A stretch of 64,000 nucleotides of DNA, from the NCBI RefSeq assembly GCF_014042365.1, contig NZ_JACEZS010000014.1, forward strand, positions 1 through 64,000, read 5' to 3'. This DNA is from Rugamonas fusca (GTDB lineage Bacteria > Pseudomonadota > Gammaproteobacteria > Burkholderiales > Burkholderiaceae_D). Positions 43,574-53,933 of the stretch are shown piece by piece (position 1 is the first letter of the stretch; each line of letters starts with the position of its first letter). The notes below the pieces were generated by a model. It worked only from the letters and a program-made list of their open reading frames with translations, searched no databases and was not told where the DNA came from. Made by a program: the position numbers and the translations under genes.

Positions 43574-44638
43574 ATGAAAAAATCCTCTTTGTCCCTCGCC
43601 ATCCTGGCCCTGCTGGGCGCCGCCGGCGGCGCGCACGCGCAATCGAACGTGCAGGTATATGGCTTGCTGGACATGGGTGTGGATTACGCCAGCGACGCCA
43701 AGGCGGGCGGCGGCGCGATGACCCGCGTGACCTCGGGCGGCATGAACACCTCGCGCTGGGGCCTGCGCGGCACCGAGGACCTGGGCGGCGGCCTGAAAGC
43801 CGTGTTCAACCTGGAAGGCGGCATCCTGATGGACACCGGCGCCTCCGACGGCGTGCTGTTCAAGCGCCAGGCCAACGTGGGGCTGGAAGGCGGCTTTGGC
43901 CGCGTGGTGCTGGGCCGTTCGTTCACCAGCGTGTACGACACGGTGATCCATTTTGACCCGATGGGCTTCGCGCCGTTCTACTCGTGGGCCACGTCCGGCC
44001 CGGCCACGGGGCCCAGCAAGTATGGCTTCACCACGGCCTGGGACAACATGATCAAGTATTCCGTGGCCGCCGGCGGCTTCAAGTTCGGCGCGTCCTATGG
44101 CGCCGGCGAGCAAAGCACCAGCAGCAATGACAGTGCCAAGTTCTCCACCGCGCTCACCTACACCACCGGCCCGGTGAGCGTGATGGCGACCTGGGAGCGC
44201 GTCAACGGCAACACCGTGGTCGCCACCGGCAACCGCGACAAGAGCACGGTCTGGCACCTGGGCGCCAACTACGAGAACGGCCCCGTGAAGCTGACGGCCG
44301 TGGTGCGCGACTACAAGCTGGTGGCCGGCAAGGCGCTGACCGCCGATGTCGATGCCACCACCACCTGGGGCGGCGTGGTCTACAAGCTCGATGCCGTCAA
44401 CACGCTGACGGGCGCGATCTACCACGTCAACGTCAAGAACGTGGCCGCCGGCAAGGACGCCGATCCGACCCTGTACGTGGCGCGCATCCGCCATGCGCTG
44501 TCCAAGCGCACCGACCTGTACGTGGCCGCCGCCTACGCCAAGGCCAAGAATGGCCAGCTGACGGGCCTGTCGCGTGACGATGCCGGCTTCGCCGACACCC
44601 AGCGCGGCTTCATGACGGGCATCCAGCACCGCTTCTGA
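43574..44638 (+). CDS. Gram-negative porin (OmpC/Bcp-porin family)
   Basis: ATG with GGAG ribosome site. Signal peptide of about 22 residues ending AHAQ, then QSNVQVYGLLDMGVDYASDA, typical first strand of betaproteobacterial trimeric porins. Many alternating strands follow, plus the constriction-loop motif YDTVIHFDPMGFAPFYSW, and the C-terminal FMTGIQHRF ends in Phe as needed for BAM insertion. At 354 aa it is normal length. It is divergent from tctD and upstream of the Bug protein, so probably supplies outer-membrane entry for the anion imported here. Confidence 0.93.
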   Translation: MKKSSLSLAILALLGAAGGAHAQSNVQVYGLLDMGVDYASDAKAGGGAMTRVTSGGMNTSRWGLRGTEDLGGGLKAVFNLEGGILMDTGASDGVLFKRQANVGLEGGFGRVVLGRSFTSVYDTVIHFDPMGFAPFYSWATSGPATGPSKYGFTTAWDNMIKYSVAAGGFKFGASYGAGEQSTSSNDSAKFSTALTYTTGPVSVMATWERVNGNTVVATGNRDKSTVWHLGANYENGPVKLTAVVRDYKLVAGKALTADVDATTTWGGVVYKLDAVNTLTGAIYHVNVKNVAAGKDADPTLYVARIRHALSKRTDLYVAAAYAKAKNGQLTGLSRDDAGFADTQRGFMTGIQHRF

Positions 44639-44644
44639 TCCGGG

Positions 44645-44682
44645 ACATCCGGGGCCGTTTTTTTCTGCCTGGCCCCGGATGT
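44645..44682 (+). terminator. Unusual 12-bp hairpin after the porin, T-run inside the loop
   Basis: ACATCCGGGGCC (44645-44656) and GGCCCCGGATGT (44671-44682) are perfect arms. The loop contains seven T rather than having T after the stem. A 10-bp palindrome AAAGCGCTTT (44685-44694) follows. It may stop transcription by a different fold or stabilise the porin mRNA. Confidence 0.5.
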
Positions 44683-44726
44683 TGAAAGCGCTTTGAAAGC
44701 TGGCGCGAACTACCATACCTACATCG

Positions 44727-45689
44727 ATGAAAACAATTTTGCTGGCATGGCTGGCCGTCCTGATGGCCGGCACGGCGGCGCAGGCGGCGGGCACGGAATG
44801 CATCGTGCCGTCCAAGCCGGGCGGCGCGATGGACTTCACCTGCAAGCTGGCGCGGCAAGGGTTGCTGAGCTTGCCGGAACACGGCGGCGCGCCGATGCGG
44901 ATCAGCTACATGCCCGGCGGAATTGGCGCCGTGGCCTGGCACGCGCTGGTGTCGCAGCGGCGCGCCGAGCCGGACACGCTGGTGGCTTTTTCGGGCGGCT
45001 CGCTGCTCAATCTGGCCCAGGGCAAGTTCGGCAAGGCCAAGGCGGACGACGTGCGCTGGGTGGCGGCGCTGGGCGCGGACTACGGCATGATCGCGGTGCG
45101 CGCCGATTCGCCCTACCACACGCTGGGCGAGCTGGTGACGGCCCTGAAGCACCATCCGGAGCAGGTGCTGATCGGCGTGAGCGGCACCATCGGCAGCCAG
45201 GACTGGCTGAAGATCGCGCTGGTGGTGAAGGCGGCCGGCGTGGACCCGAAAGTGCTGCGTTTCGTGGCGCTCGAGGGCGGCGGCGAAGCCTTCACGGCCA
45301 TGCACGCGGGTTTTGTGCAGGTGGTGTCGGGCGACGCGTCGGAAGCGACGCTGTACTCGGCCGGCGGCAGCACCCGGGTGCTGGCCGTGCTGTCCGAGCA
45401 GCGCTTGCCGGGCGTGCTGGCCAAGGTGCCCACGGCGCGCGAGCAGGGCTACGACGTGGTGTGGCCGGTGATCCGCGGCGTGTGGATGGGCCCCCAGGTA
45501 TCGGAGGCCGATTACCGCAAGTGGGTGAGCGCCTTCGACCGCGCACTGGCCAGCCCGCAGTTCGCGCAGGCCCGTGCCAGCTACGGCCTGTATCCGTTCA
45601 GCTTGACGGGGCCGGCGCTGACGGCCTACGTCAAGAAGGCAGTCGATGATTACGGCAAGCGCGCCAGCGAACTGGGTCTGGTGCGATAG
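44727..45689 (+). CDS. TctC/Bug-family periplasmic binding protein
   Basis: The 320-aa protein has a signal peptide (about 1-20, ending AQAA) and Bug-family features: [20 protein letters not shown] and [20 protein letters not shown], with the paired ligand loops PGGAMD and YMPGGIG. These bind carboxylates such as citrate, tartrate or nicotinate. TctA/TctB membrane subunits are not seen in the window, so it may be a sensor-type receptor for TctE or work with a remote TctAB. It lies between the porin and the ABC importer. Confidence 0.88.
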   Translation: MKTILLAWLAVLMAGTAAQAAGTECIVPSKPGGAMDFTCKLARQGLLSLPEHGGAPMRISYMPGGIGAVAWHALVSQRRAEPDTLVAFSGGSLLNLAQGKFGKAKADDVRWVAALGADYGMIAVRADSPYHTLGELVTALKHHPEQVLIGVSGTIGSQDWLKIALVVKAAGVDPKVLRFVALEGGGEAFTAMHAGFVQVVSGDASEATLYSAGGSTRVLAVLSEQRLPGVLAKVPTAREQGYDVVWPVIRGVWMGPQVSEADYRKWVSAFDRALASPQFAQARASYGLYPFSLTGPALTAYVKKAVDDYGKRASELGLVR

Positions 45690-45752
45690 CCAACAGAGCA
45701 AAAGCAGTCACGCAGCATACACATGGCAGTACATAAACAGACGGAGACAAAC

Positions 45753-46856
45753 ATGATGTTCAAAACCACCCTGGCCGCCGCAGTGGCCACCACCTTGGCC
45801 ACCGCATTCGCCACCGCCGCCCTGGCCCAGGTGCCGGCCGGCTATCCGGCCGACTACCAGAAGATCATCGACGGCGCGAAGAAGGAAGGCAAGCTGGTGA
45901 TCTACGGCGCCACCGACAGCAAGGCTACCCAGCCGCTGATCAAGGATTTCAACGCGCTGTACCCCGGCATCACGATCGAATACAACGACATGAATTCGAC
46001 CGAGGTGTACAACCGCTTCATCTCCGAAGTGGCGGCCGGCGGCAACACGGCCGACGTGATGTGGTCCTCGGCCATGGACCTGCAGATGCGCCTGGCCTCG
46101 GACGGCTACGCGCTCAAGTACAAATCCGTGGAAGCGTCCAAGATTCCCGGCTGGGCCATCTGGGATGACCAGGCCTACGGCACCACGTTCGAGCCGGCCG
46201 CCATCGTCTACAACAAGCGCCTGCTGGACGCCAAGGAAGTGCCGCAGACCCACGCCGAGTTCGCCAAGCTGATCCAGCAGCCCAAGTTCAAGGACAAGGT
46301 CACCACCTACGACATCGAGAAATCCGGCGTCGGCTTCATGTTCATGACCCAGGATGCGCGCGAGCTGGGCACCAGGTTCCCCGACCTGGAGAACGCGTTC
46401 GGCGTGGCCAAGGTGCGCGTGCAGTCGTCCACCGGCACCATGATGGAGCGCATCTCGTCGGGCGAGAACCTGATCGGCTTCAACGTGCTCGGCTCCTACG
46501 CGCTGGTGCGGGCCAAGGCTGATCCGTCGATCGGCGTGGTGCTGCCCAAGGATTACACCCTGATCCTGTCGCGCGTGCTGTTCATCAACAAGGGCGCCAG
46601 GAACGTCAACGCGGCCAAGCTGTGGCTGGACTACATGCTGTCGCACCGCGGCCAGACCATCATCGCCAACGATTCGCGCCTGTACGCGATCCGCACCGAC
46701 GTCACCGGCGAAACCACGTCGGCTGACCTGATCAAGCAGATCGGCAAGGACAACGTCAAGCCCGTGCCCGTGCACCCCATCGTGCTGCAATTCCTTGGCC
46801 CGGCCAAGCGCATGGCCTTCCTCAAGCAGTGGAAAGAAACGGCCGGCAAAAAATAA
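45753..46856 (+). CDS. FbpA/family-1 ABC importer binding protein
   Basis: The start is ATGATG at 45753 with GGAG six bases upstream; an extension to 45723 is rejected. The 367-aa protein has a signal peptide (to about residue 24, ALAQ) and then YQKIIDGAKKEGKLVIYGATD, TADVMWSSAMDLQMRLASDG and AKLWLDYMLSHRGQ, typical of ferric-iron or organo-phosphate family-1 solute-binding proteins. Which substrate is unclear: no paired iron-binding tyrosine motif is sure. It is followed by a fused permease and an ATPase gene, forming a complete importer. Confidence 0.87.
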   Translation: MMFKTTLAAAVATTLATAFATAALAQVPAGYPADYQKIIDGAKKEGKLVIYGATDSKATQPLIKDFNALYPGITIEYNDMNSTEVYNRFISEVAAGGNTADVMWSSAMDLQMRLASDGYALKYKSVEASKIPGWAIWDDQAYGTTFEPAAIVYNKRLLDAKEVPQTHAEFAKLIQQPKFKDKVTTYDIEKSGVGFMFMTQDARELGTRFPDLENAFGVAKVRVQSSTGTMMERISSGENLIGFNVLGSYALVRAKADPSIGVVLPKDYTLILSRVLFINKGARNVNAAKLWLDYMLSHRGQTIIANDSRLYAIRTDVTGETTSADLIKQIGKDNVKPVPVHPIVLQFLGPAKRMAFLKQWKETAGKK

Positions 46857-46949
46857 GCGGCCCGCCGCCGGCGCTGCCGGCGGCCGCATCATCCCTCCAT
46901 TCAAACACGCGACGGCGCCCGCCCGCGCCGCGCCTGAAGGTATCCTCAC

Positions 46950-48725
46950 ATGCAAACGATGACCATACCCGGCTCCGGCCGGCGCAGCCTGAACTGGCCA
47001 CGCGGCGTGGTGGTGACGCTGACCGCGCTCGCCATCTTCGTGCCGCTGCTGCTGATTTTTTACCAAAGCTTCCTGTCGGCGCCATTCTTCGTGCCGGGCA
47101 AGGAGCTGGGCCTGGACGCCTACCGCTTCATCTTCGATGATCCCGACTTCATCGTCGCGTTCAAGAATGGCCTGATCCTGGCCACCGGCCTGGCCGTGAT
47201 CGCCGTGCCGCTGGGCGGCATGCTGGCCTTCCTGATGATCCGCACCGACCTGCCAGGCCGCGGCTGGATCGCGCCCATGCTGCTGGTGCCGATCTTCGTG
47301 TCGCCGATGGTGATGGGCTTTGGCTACGTGGTGTCCATGGGGCCGGTGGGCTTCTACTCCACGTGGGCCAAGGAACTGCTGGGCTTCGTCCCCTGGAACA
47401 TCTATTCGTTCACCAGCATCGTCGTGATCGCCGGCCTGACCCACGTGCCGCACGTCTACCTGTACGCCTCGTCGGCGCTGAAAAGCCTGGGCTCGGACGT
47501 GGAGGAGGCGGCCCGCGTGGCCGGCGCCTCGCCGCTGCAGGTGATGCTCAACGTGTCGCTGCCCATGGTGATGCCGGCGCTGGCCTACGCGGCCGTGCTG
47601 GTGTTCTTCCTCGGCTTCGAAGTGTTCGGCCTGGTGCTGGTGCTGGGCGACCCGGAAGGCCACCTGGTGCTGGCCACCTATTTGTACAAGCTGACCAACA
47701 AGCTCGGTACGCCGTCCTACCACCTGATGGCCGCCGTCGCCGTGTGCCTGGTGATGGTGACCATGCCGCTGGTGATGCTGCAGCGCTGGCTGCTCAAGTC
47801 GGCCAACAAATACGTGTCGATCAAGGGCAAGGGCGCGCGCACCAAGTCCATGCCGCTGGGCCGCTGGAAGTGGCTGGCGTTCGCGCTGATCGCCGCCTGG
47901 CTGCTGTTTACCATCGTGATGCCGATCTCGGGCATCGTGCTGCGCTCGTTCGTGCAGTACTGGGGCGAGGGCGTGCGCCTGGCCGACGTGCTGACGCTGG
48001 ACCACTTCCGCGAAATCCTGGAACAGCCCTCGCTGATGCGCGGCATCCTCAACACCATCCTGATCGGCGTGGTGGGTGGCGGGCTGGCCGTGATCTGCTA
48101 CAGCGGCATCGCGCTGGCCATGCACCGCAAGCCGGACGGCATCACCCGCCTGCTCGACTACAGCGTGCTGGTGCCGCGCGCCATTCCCGGCCTGCTGGCA
48201 GGCCTGTCGTTCCTGTGGGTGTTCCTGTTCGTGCCCAGCTGGCTGGACGGCATGTTGAAGGGGATGGACAACGGTGTGGCCCTGTGGCTCAGTGAACATG
48301 CGATTCCCGTGCTGCGCTCGCTGCGCTCGACCATTTTCGCCCTGTGGCTGGCGTACTCCGTGGTGTGGCTGGCCTACGGCATGCGCTTGATCTCGACGGC
48401 CTTGCTGCAAGTGGGGCCGGAACTGGAGGAAGCGGCGCGCGCCGTGGGCGCCCGCCGCGGCCAGGTGACGCGCGACGTGACGCTGCCCTTGATCAAATAC
48501 GGCATGCTGGGCGCCTGGCTGATGGTGTTCCTGATCTTCGAGCGTGAATATTCGACCGGCGTGTACCTGCTCTCGCCCGGCACCGAGGTGATCGGCGCCA
48601 TGCTGGTGTCGCTGTGGGCCGGCGGTTCGACCGACCTGGTGGCGGCCCTGTCCTTCATTAACATTTCCCTGGTCGCCATCGGCCTGGGGATCGCGCTGCG
48701 CTTTGGCGTCAAACTGCATAACTGA
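46950..48725 (+). CDS. FbpB-like ABC importer permease, two domains in one chain
   Basis: The 591-aa chain carries about 12 helices and two BPD-type EAA loops: DVEEAARVAGASPLQVMLNV (about 182-201) and ELEEAARAVGARRGQVTRDV (about 491-510), one per half. It therefore forms the whole membrane channel on its own, as in FbpB/AfuB. ATG with AAGG nine bases upstream. A 93-nt gap separates it from the binding protein gene. Confidence 0.92.
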   Translation: MQTMTIPGSGRRSLNWPRGVVVTLTALAIFVPLLLIFYQSFLSAPFFVPGKELGLDAYRFIFDDPDFIVAFKNGLILATGLAVIAVPLGGMLAFLMIRTDLPGRGWIAPMLLVPIFVSPMVMGFGYVVSMGPVGFYSTWAKELLGFVPWNIYSFTSIVVIAGLTHVPHVYLYASSALKSLGSDVEEAARVAGASPLQVMLNVSLPMVMPALAYAAVLVFFLGFEVFGLVLVLGDPEGHLVLATYLYKLTNKLGTPSYHLMAAVAVCLVMVTMPLVMLQRWLLKSANKYVSIKGKGARTKSMPLGRWKWLAFALIAAWLLFTIVMPISGIVLRSFVQYWGEGVRLADVLTLDHFREILEQPSLMRGILNTILIGVVGGGLAVICYSGIALAMHRKPDGITRLLDYSVLVPRAIPGLLAGLSFLWVFLFVPSWLDGMLKGMDNGVALWLSEHAIPVLRSLRSTIFALWLAYSVVWLAYGMRLISTALLQVGPELEEAARAVGARRGQVTRDVTLPLIKYGMLGAWLMVFLIFEREYSTGVYLLSPGTEVIGAMLVSLWAGGSTDLVAALSFINISLVAIGLGIALRFGVKLHN

Positions 48726-48753
48726 GAACCTAGCCATGAAACGAGACCTGATC

Positions 48754-49827
<1,074 letters not shown>

Positions 49828-49850
49828 GAAATGGCAGGGAGTCCCGCGGC

Positions 49851-50927
49851 ATGACGTGGTTGGTCTGGTTCGAGGGCGGCGGGACGCAAGTGCAGGCATG
49901 GCTGGCGGCGCTGCTGGCGTCGCTGGCTGGCGCCGCGCTGTGCCTGTGGCTCGATACGCCGCTGCCGTGGATGATCGGTCCGCTGTTCGCCACGGCCATG
50001 CTGCGCCTGGCCGGGCGCGACCTGCGCACACCCGTGTGGGCGCGCGAGGCGGGGCAGTGGGCCATCGGCACGGCGCTGGGCCTGTATTTCACGGCGCCCG
50101 TGCTGCTGGCGTTATCGAACTACGCGCCCTTGATCGCGCTGGCCGTGGGCTTTACGCTGGCGCTGGGCTGGGGCAGCGGCTATCTGCTGCATAAGATGGC
50201 GCGCACCGACCGCACCACCGCCTTTTTCGCGATGGCGGCCGGCGGCGCGTCCGAAATGGCGGTGCAGGGCGAGCGCCACGGCGCCAGCGTGGAGCGGGTG
50301 GCGGCCGCGCACAGCCTGCGCGTGATGCTGGTGGTGGCCGTGATTCCGTTCACGGTGCGCTGGTGGGGCAGTCACGGGCTGGCCCTGGGCGACGATGTGT
50401 ACCACCCCGGTGCGGCCGAGGTGCATATCGGGGGCTTGCTGCTGCTGGTGGCGCTGACCAGCGTCGCCGCGCTGCTGTGCAAGCGCACCGGCATGCCCAA
50501 CGCCTGGGTCATCGGCCCGCTGCTGGCGGCGATGGCGCTGACGGCCGGCGGGATGCACCTGAGCCGCCTGCCCGAGTGGATGATACGGGGCGGCCAGCTG
50601 TTCATCGGCGCCTCGCTTGGCTGCCGCTTTTCACCGGCGTTCCTGCGCGCGGCGCCGCGTTTCCTGGCCAGCGTGGCCGCTTGCAACCTGGCGGCGATGG
50701 CGCTGGCGGCCGGCTTCGGCCTGTTGCTGGCGCGGGGCGCCGGCATCCATCCTGGCACGGCCATCCTGGCCACGTCGCCGGGCGGCATCGCGGAAATGGC
50801 GCTGACGGCCAAGACGCTGCACCTTGGCGTGCCTATCGTTACGGCCTTTCACGTGGCGCGCATGGTGGTGCTGGTGCTCACCATCGGCCCGCTGTTTCGG
50901 CTGATCCGGCGCGTGGCGCGGCGCTAG
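49851..50927 (+). CDS. AbrB-family polytopic membrane protein
   Basis: The 358-aa protein has two internal halves with about ten helices and duplication motifs such as LDTPLPWMIGPLFATAMLRL and GMPNAWVIGPLLAAMALTAG, typical of the AbrB/COG3180 membrane family. Despite the name it is not a DNA-binding AbrB. ATG start with GGGAG nine bases upstream, 23 nt after the ABC ATPase, so probably cotranscribed. Function unknown; transport or regulation of the imported compound is inference. Confidence 0.88.
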   Translation: MTWLVWFEGGGTQVQAWLAALLASLAGAALCLWLDTPLPWMIGPLFATAMLRLAGRDLRTPVWAREAGQWAIGTALGLYFTAPVLLALSNYAPLIALAVGFTLALGWGSGYLLHKMARTDRTTAFFAMAAGGASEMAVQGERHGASVERVAAAHSLRVMLVVAVIPFTVRWWGSHGLALGDDVYHPGAAEVHIGGLLLLVALTSVAALLCKRTGMPNAWVIGPLLAAMALTAGGMHLSRLPEWMIRGGQLFIGASLGCRFSPAFLRAAPRFLASVAACNLAAMALAAGFGLLLARGAGIHPGTAILATSPGGIAEMALTAKTLHLGVPIVTAFHVARMVVLVLTIGPLFRLIRRVARR

Positions 50928-50929
50928 GA

Positions 50930-50956
50930 CGAAAAAAACCGGCGCAAGGCCGGTTT
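50930..50956 (-). terminator. Intrinsic terminator shared by convergent genes
   Basis: AAACCGGC (50936-50943) pairs with GCCGGTTT (50949-50956), loop GCAAG. On the minus strand a T-run follows, ending the outer-membrane gene; it may also act on the AbrB-type gene from the other side. Confidence 0.85.
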
Positions 50957-50982
50957 CGCGATCAGTCGGATCTGATGGCAGC

Positions 50983-51540
50983 TTAGAACTTGACGCGCAC
51001 GCCGACGGACAGCAGGTCGGCTTTGACGTTGAGCGAATTTTGCTCGGCGACTTTGCCGAAGTTTTCATATTCAGCCACGAAGGTGATCTTCTGGTCCAGC
51101 GCGAACGATGCGCCGATGCCGATCATGGCTTGGGTCTTGTTCTTGGATGTGCTGTAGAACTGACCTGGCAGCCAGGCTTCAATCGTGGTGTGGTTGTATG
51201 CTACGCCCAGTTTGCCGAACAGCGAGAATTGCGCGTTCAATGGCAGGGTGCCGGTGGCGGCGGCGTAGATGGCCGATGGCTTGGACGATGCGCCGTAGCC
51301 GGAGTCCGAGCCCTCCACTTTGCGGAAGTCGACGTAGCCGACTTCGGCGCCGAAGTTGTTGGTGTAATTGTAGCCGCCGTACAGTTTGAAGCCGGTCGTG
51401 TTTTCCGTGCCCGTGCCGGACGGAATTTCCAGTTTTTGTTCAGCGCGGCCGATGTTGGCGCCAACGTAGGCGTTGTCTGCTTGGGCGGCCAGCGGAGCGG
51501 CCAGGGCGGCGATTGCTGCGATGATGATGCTGTGTTTCAT
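50983..51540 (-). CDS. Small outer-membrane beta-barrel protein
   Basis: The start is ATG at MKHSIIIAAIAALAAPLAAQ with AGGA seven bases upstream. The 185-aa protein has a signal peptide (about 1-20) and an eight-stranded OmpA/OmpX-like barrel (KLYGGYNYTNNFGAEVGYVD, FGKLGVAYN), ending in GVRVKF with terminal Phe. No peptidoglycan-binding domain. Function unknown; such barrels often affect adhesion or envelope integrity. Confidence 0.85.
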   Translation of the reverse strand: MKHSIIIAAIAALAAPLAAQADNAYVGANIGRAEQKLEIPSGTGTENTTGFKLYGGYNYTNNFGAEVGYVDFRKVEGSDSGYGASSKPSAIYAAATGTLPLNAQFSLFGKLGVAYNHTTIEAWLPGQFYSTSKNKTQAMIGIGASFALDQKITFVAEYENFGKVAEQNSLNVKADLLSVGVRVKF

Positions 51541-51815
51541 GCGGATATCCTTAATGTGTAAGCCCTGCGGCAAGGGTGAAGGGCGCGAATGGCGCCGGAT
51601 ATTGCCTTTAGGAAACGCGGATTCTAAAGCCTGATTATGATTTCTGCAATAGTTATTTTTGCTTAAGGAAACTTGTCTTACATATTTTTAATTTTGACAA
51701 TCCCGGTCACGGCCGGCGGCGCCCTGACCGGGGGCAATGCATCAGCGCTGCGCCATTGCGGACCGCCGCGCGCTGCTGTATGTTCTCTACCCATCCCCAC
51801 CCACGCTGACCGGAC

Positions 51816-53741
51816 ATGAGCCAAACCAACCAGTTTTCCCTGTTGTCGCAGCGCCGCTTCGCCCCGTTTTTCTGGACCCAGTTCCTGGGCGCGTTCAATG
51901 ACAACCTGTTCAAGACGGCGCTGATGGTGATCCTCACCTACGACGCCTTGAGCTGGACCACGCTCAAGCCATCGCTGCTGACCAACCTGATTCCGGGCCT
52001 GTTCATCCTGCCCTACGTGGTGCTGTCCGCCACGGCCGGGCAGATGGCCGACAAGTTCGAGAAATCGGGCCTGACCCGCTTCGTCAAGTGGCTGGAACTG
52101 GCCATCATGGGCGTGGCCGCCATCGGCTGGATGCAGCACATCCTGTGGCTGCTGATCGCGGCCGTGGTGGGCATGGGCATCCATTCGACGCTGTTCGGCC
52201 CCGTCAAATATGCCTACCTGCCGCAGCACCTGAAGACGGAAGAACTCATCGGCGGCAACGGCGTGACGGAGATGGGCACCTTCGTCGGCATCCTGCTCGG
52301 TGAAGTGCTGGGCGCCATCCTCGTCATGCAAAAGCCGGCCGGCCTGCTGCTGACCGCTGGCGGTACGCTGCTCACGGCCGTGCTGGGCCTGATCGCCAGC
52401 TACCGCATCCCGCACACGCCGGCGGCCGATCCCACGCTGCGCATCAACCTCAATCCGCTGACGGAGTCGGTACGCAATATCGGCTTCTCGCGCAAGAACC
52501 GGGTGGTGTTCCTGTCCATGCTGGGCAATTCGTGGTTCTGGTTCTATGGCGCGCTGGTGCTGGCCCAGTTCCCCGTCTACGCCAAGGATTACCTGCACGG
52601 CGACCATGGCGTGTTCGTGCTGCTGCTGACCATATTCTCGCTGGGCGTGGGCGCCGGTTCGCTGCTGTGCGAACGGCTGTCGGGCCGCAAGGTGGAGCTG
52701 GGGCTGGTGCCGTTCGGCGCCATCGGCCTGACAGTGTTCGGCATCGACCTGTACCTGTCCAGCGTGGGCTTCGCCGGCACGGGCGGCCAGGTGGCGGCCG
52801 TGCTGGTGCAGCAGGGCGGGGCGCGCCTGGGCGCGTTCGACTGGCTGGCGCTGCACGGCACGCTGCGCATCCTGGCCGACGTGCTGATGATCGGCATGTT
52901 CGGCGGCTTCTTCATCGTGCCCCTGTTCGCGCTGATCCAGGTGCGCTGCGAACCGGGCCACCTGTCGCGCACCATCGCCGGCATGAATATTTTGAACGCG
53001 TTGTTCATGGTGGCGGCGGCGGGCGTGGCCATCGTGCTGCTGGGGCAGGGCTTGACGATACCGGAACTGTTCCTGGCCACGGCGCTGATGAACGCCCTGG
53101 TGGCGCTCTACATCTTCTCGCTGGTGCCGGAGTTCCTGATGCGCTTCCTGGCCTGGATGCTGATCCACACCATCCACCGCGTCAAATGCATCAACGCCGA
53201 CCGCATTCCGGCCGAAGGGGCGGCGGTCCTCGTGTGCAACCACGTGAGTTACGTGGATGCGATCGTGATCGGCGCGGCCAGCCCGCGCCCGATCCGCTTC
53301 GTGATGGACCACCGCATCTTCAAGCTGCCGCTGCTGGGCTGGATCTTCCGCACGGCGCGCGCCATCCCCATCGCGCCGGCCAAGGAAGACCCATGGCTGA
53401 TGGAGAAGGCCTACGTCGATATCGCCCAGGCCCTGCATGAGGGCGACCTGGTCTGCATTTTCCCGGAAGGGAGGCTGACCACGACCGGCGAGATGAACGA
53501 ATTCAAGGGCGGCATCGCCAAGATCGTGGCGCGCTCGCAGGTGCCGGTGATCCCCATGGCGCTGCGTGGCCTGTGGGGGCATTTGCTGAGCAGGGGCGCC
53601 CAGCCCGTGCTGGAGCGCACCTTTCGCAAAGGCTTGCGTTCGCGCCTGGCGCTGGCCGTGGGCGAGCCCGTGGCGCCGCCCGACGCCACGCCCGAATACC
53701 TGTACCAGCAAGTGCGCGAACTGCGCGGCGGCTGGAAGTAA
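51816..53741 (+). CDS. LplT-like MFS transporter fused to a PlsC-type acyltransferase
   Basis: This 641-aa protein has an N-terminal MFS domain of about 12 helices (residues 1-440; QFLGAFNDNLFKTALMVILT, LPQHLKTEELIGGNGVTEMG) followed by a PlsC domain (about 450-640) with acyltransferase motifs NHVSYVD (His-x4-Asp) and FPEGRLTTTGEM. This matches the LplT-Aas arrangement for lysophospholipid uptake and re-acylation, but the acyl-ACP synthetase part of Aas is missing. It may flip lysophospholipid and acylate it with a separately activated acyl donor. Confidence 0.9.
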   Translation: MSQTNQFSLLSQRRFAPFFWTQFLGAFNDNLFKTALMVILTYDALSWTTLKPSLLTNLIPGLFILPYVVLSATAGQMADKFEKSGLTRFVKWLELAIMGVAAIGWMQHILWLLIAAVVGMGIHSTLFGPVKYAYLPQHLKTEELIGGNGVTEMGTFVGILLGEVLGAILVMQKPAGLLLTAGGTLLTAVLGLIASYRIPHTPAADPTLRINLNPLTESVRNIGFSRKNRVVFLSMLGNSWFWFYGALVLAQFPVYAKDYLHGDHGVFVLLLTIFSLGVGAGSLLCERLSGRKVELGLVPFGAIGLTVFGIDLYLSSVGFAGTGGQVAAVLVQQGGARLGAFDWLALHGTLRILADVLMIGMFGGFFIVPLFALIQVRCEPGHLSRTIAGMNILNALFMVAAAGVAIVLLGQGLTIPELFLATALMNALVALYIFSLVPEFLMRFLAWMLIHTIHRVKCINADRIPAEGAAVLVCNHVSYVDAIVIGAASPRPIRFVMDHRIFKLPLLGWIFRTARAIPIAPAKEDPWLMEKAYVDIAQALHEGDLVCIFPEGRLTTTGEMNEFKGGIAKIVARSQVPVIPMALRGLWGHLLSRGAQPVLERTFRKGLRSRLALAVGEPVAPPDATPEYLYQQVRELRGGWK

Positions 53742-53765
53742 GTCCGCACCTCGCCACTGTCCCAT

Positions 53766-53813
53766 CACCAGGCCCGCCCCAACCTTCCCGGTTGCGCGGG
53801 CCTGGTGCTTTTT
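53766..53813 (+). terminator. Strong intrinsic terminator after the LplT-PlsC gene
   Basis: CACCAGGCCCGC (53766-53777) and GCGGGCCTGGTG (53796-53807) form a 12-bp perfect stem with an inner AACC/GGTT, followed by CTTTTT. Confidence 0.92.
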
Positions 53814-53870
53814 GGCGCTTCTCTCCCTCTGTCGCCGCGCTCTTGCACACAAGTCGTTACAAATCGTTTC

Positions 53871-53900
53871 TTGACGACATTAGAATGATCGTTCATTCTA
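53871..53900 (+). promoter_or_regulatory. RND operon promoter with a 20-bp palindromic operator
   Basis: TTGACG (53871-53876) is a good -35. The palindrome TAGAATGA-TCGT-TCATTCTA (53881-53900) covers the spacer and probable -10 (CATTCT at 53894-53899). Arms are perfect. The TetR-family regulator at the end of the operon is the obvious ligand. Confidence 0.75.
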
Positions 53901-53933
53901 TCAACTGGATTACGTTAAATTGGAAAAATAACA

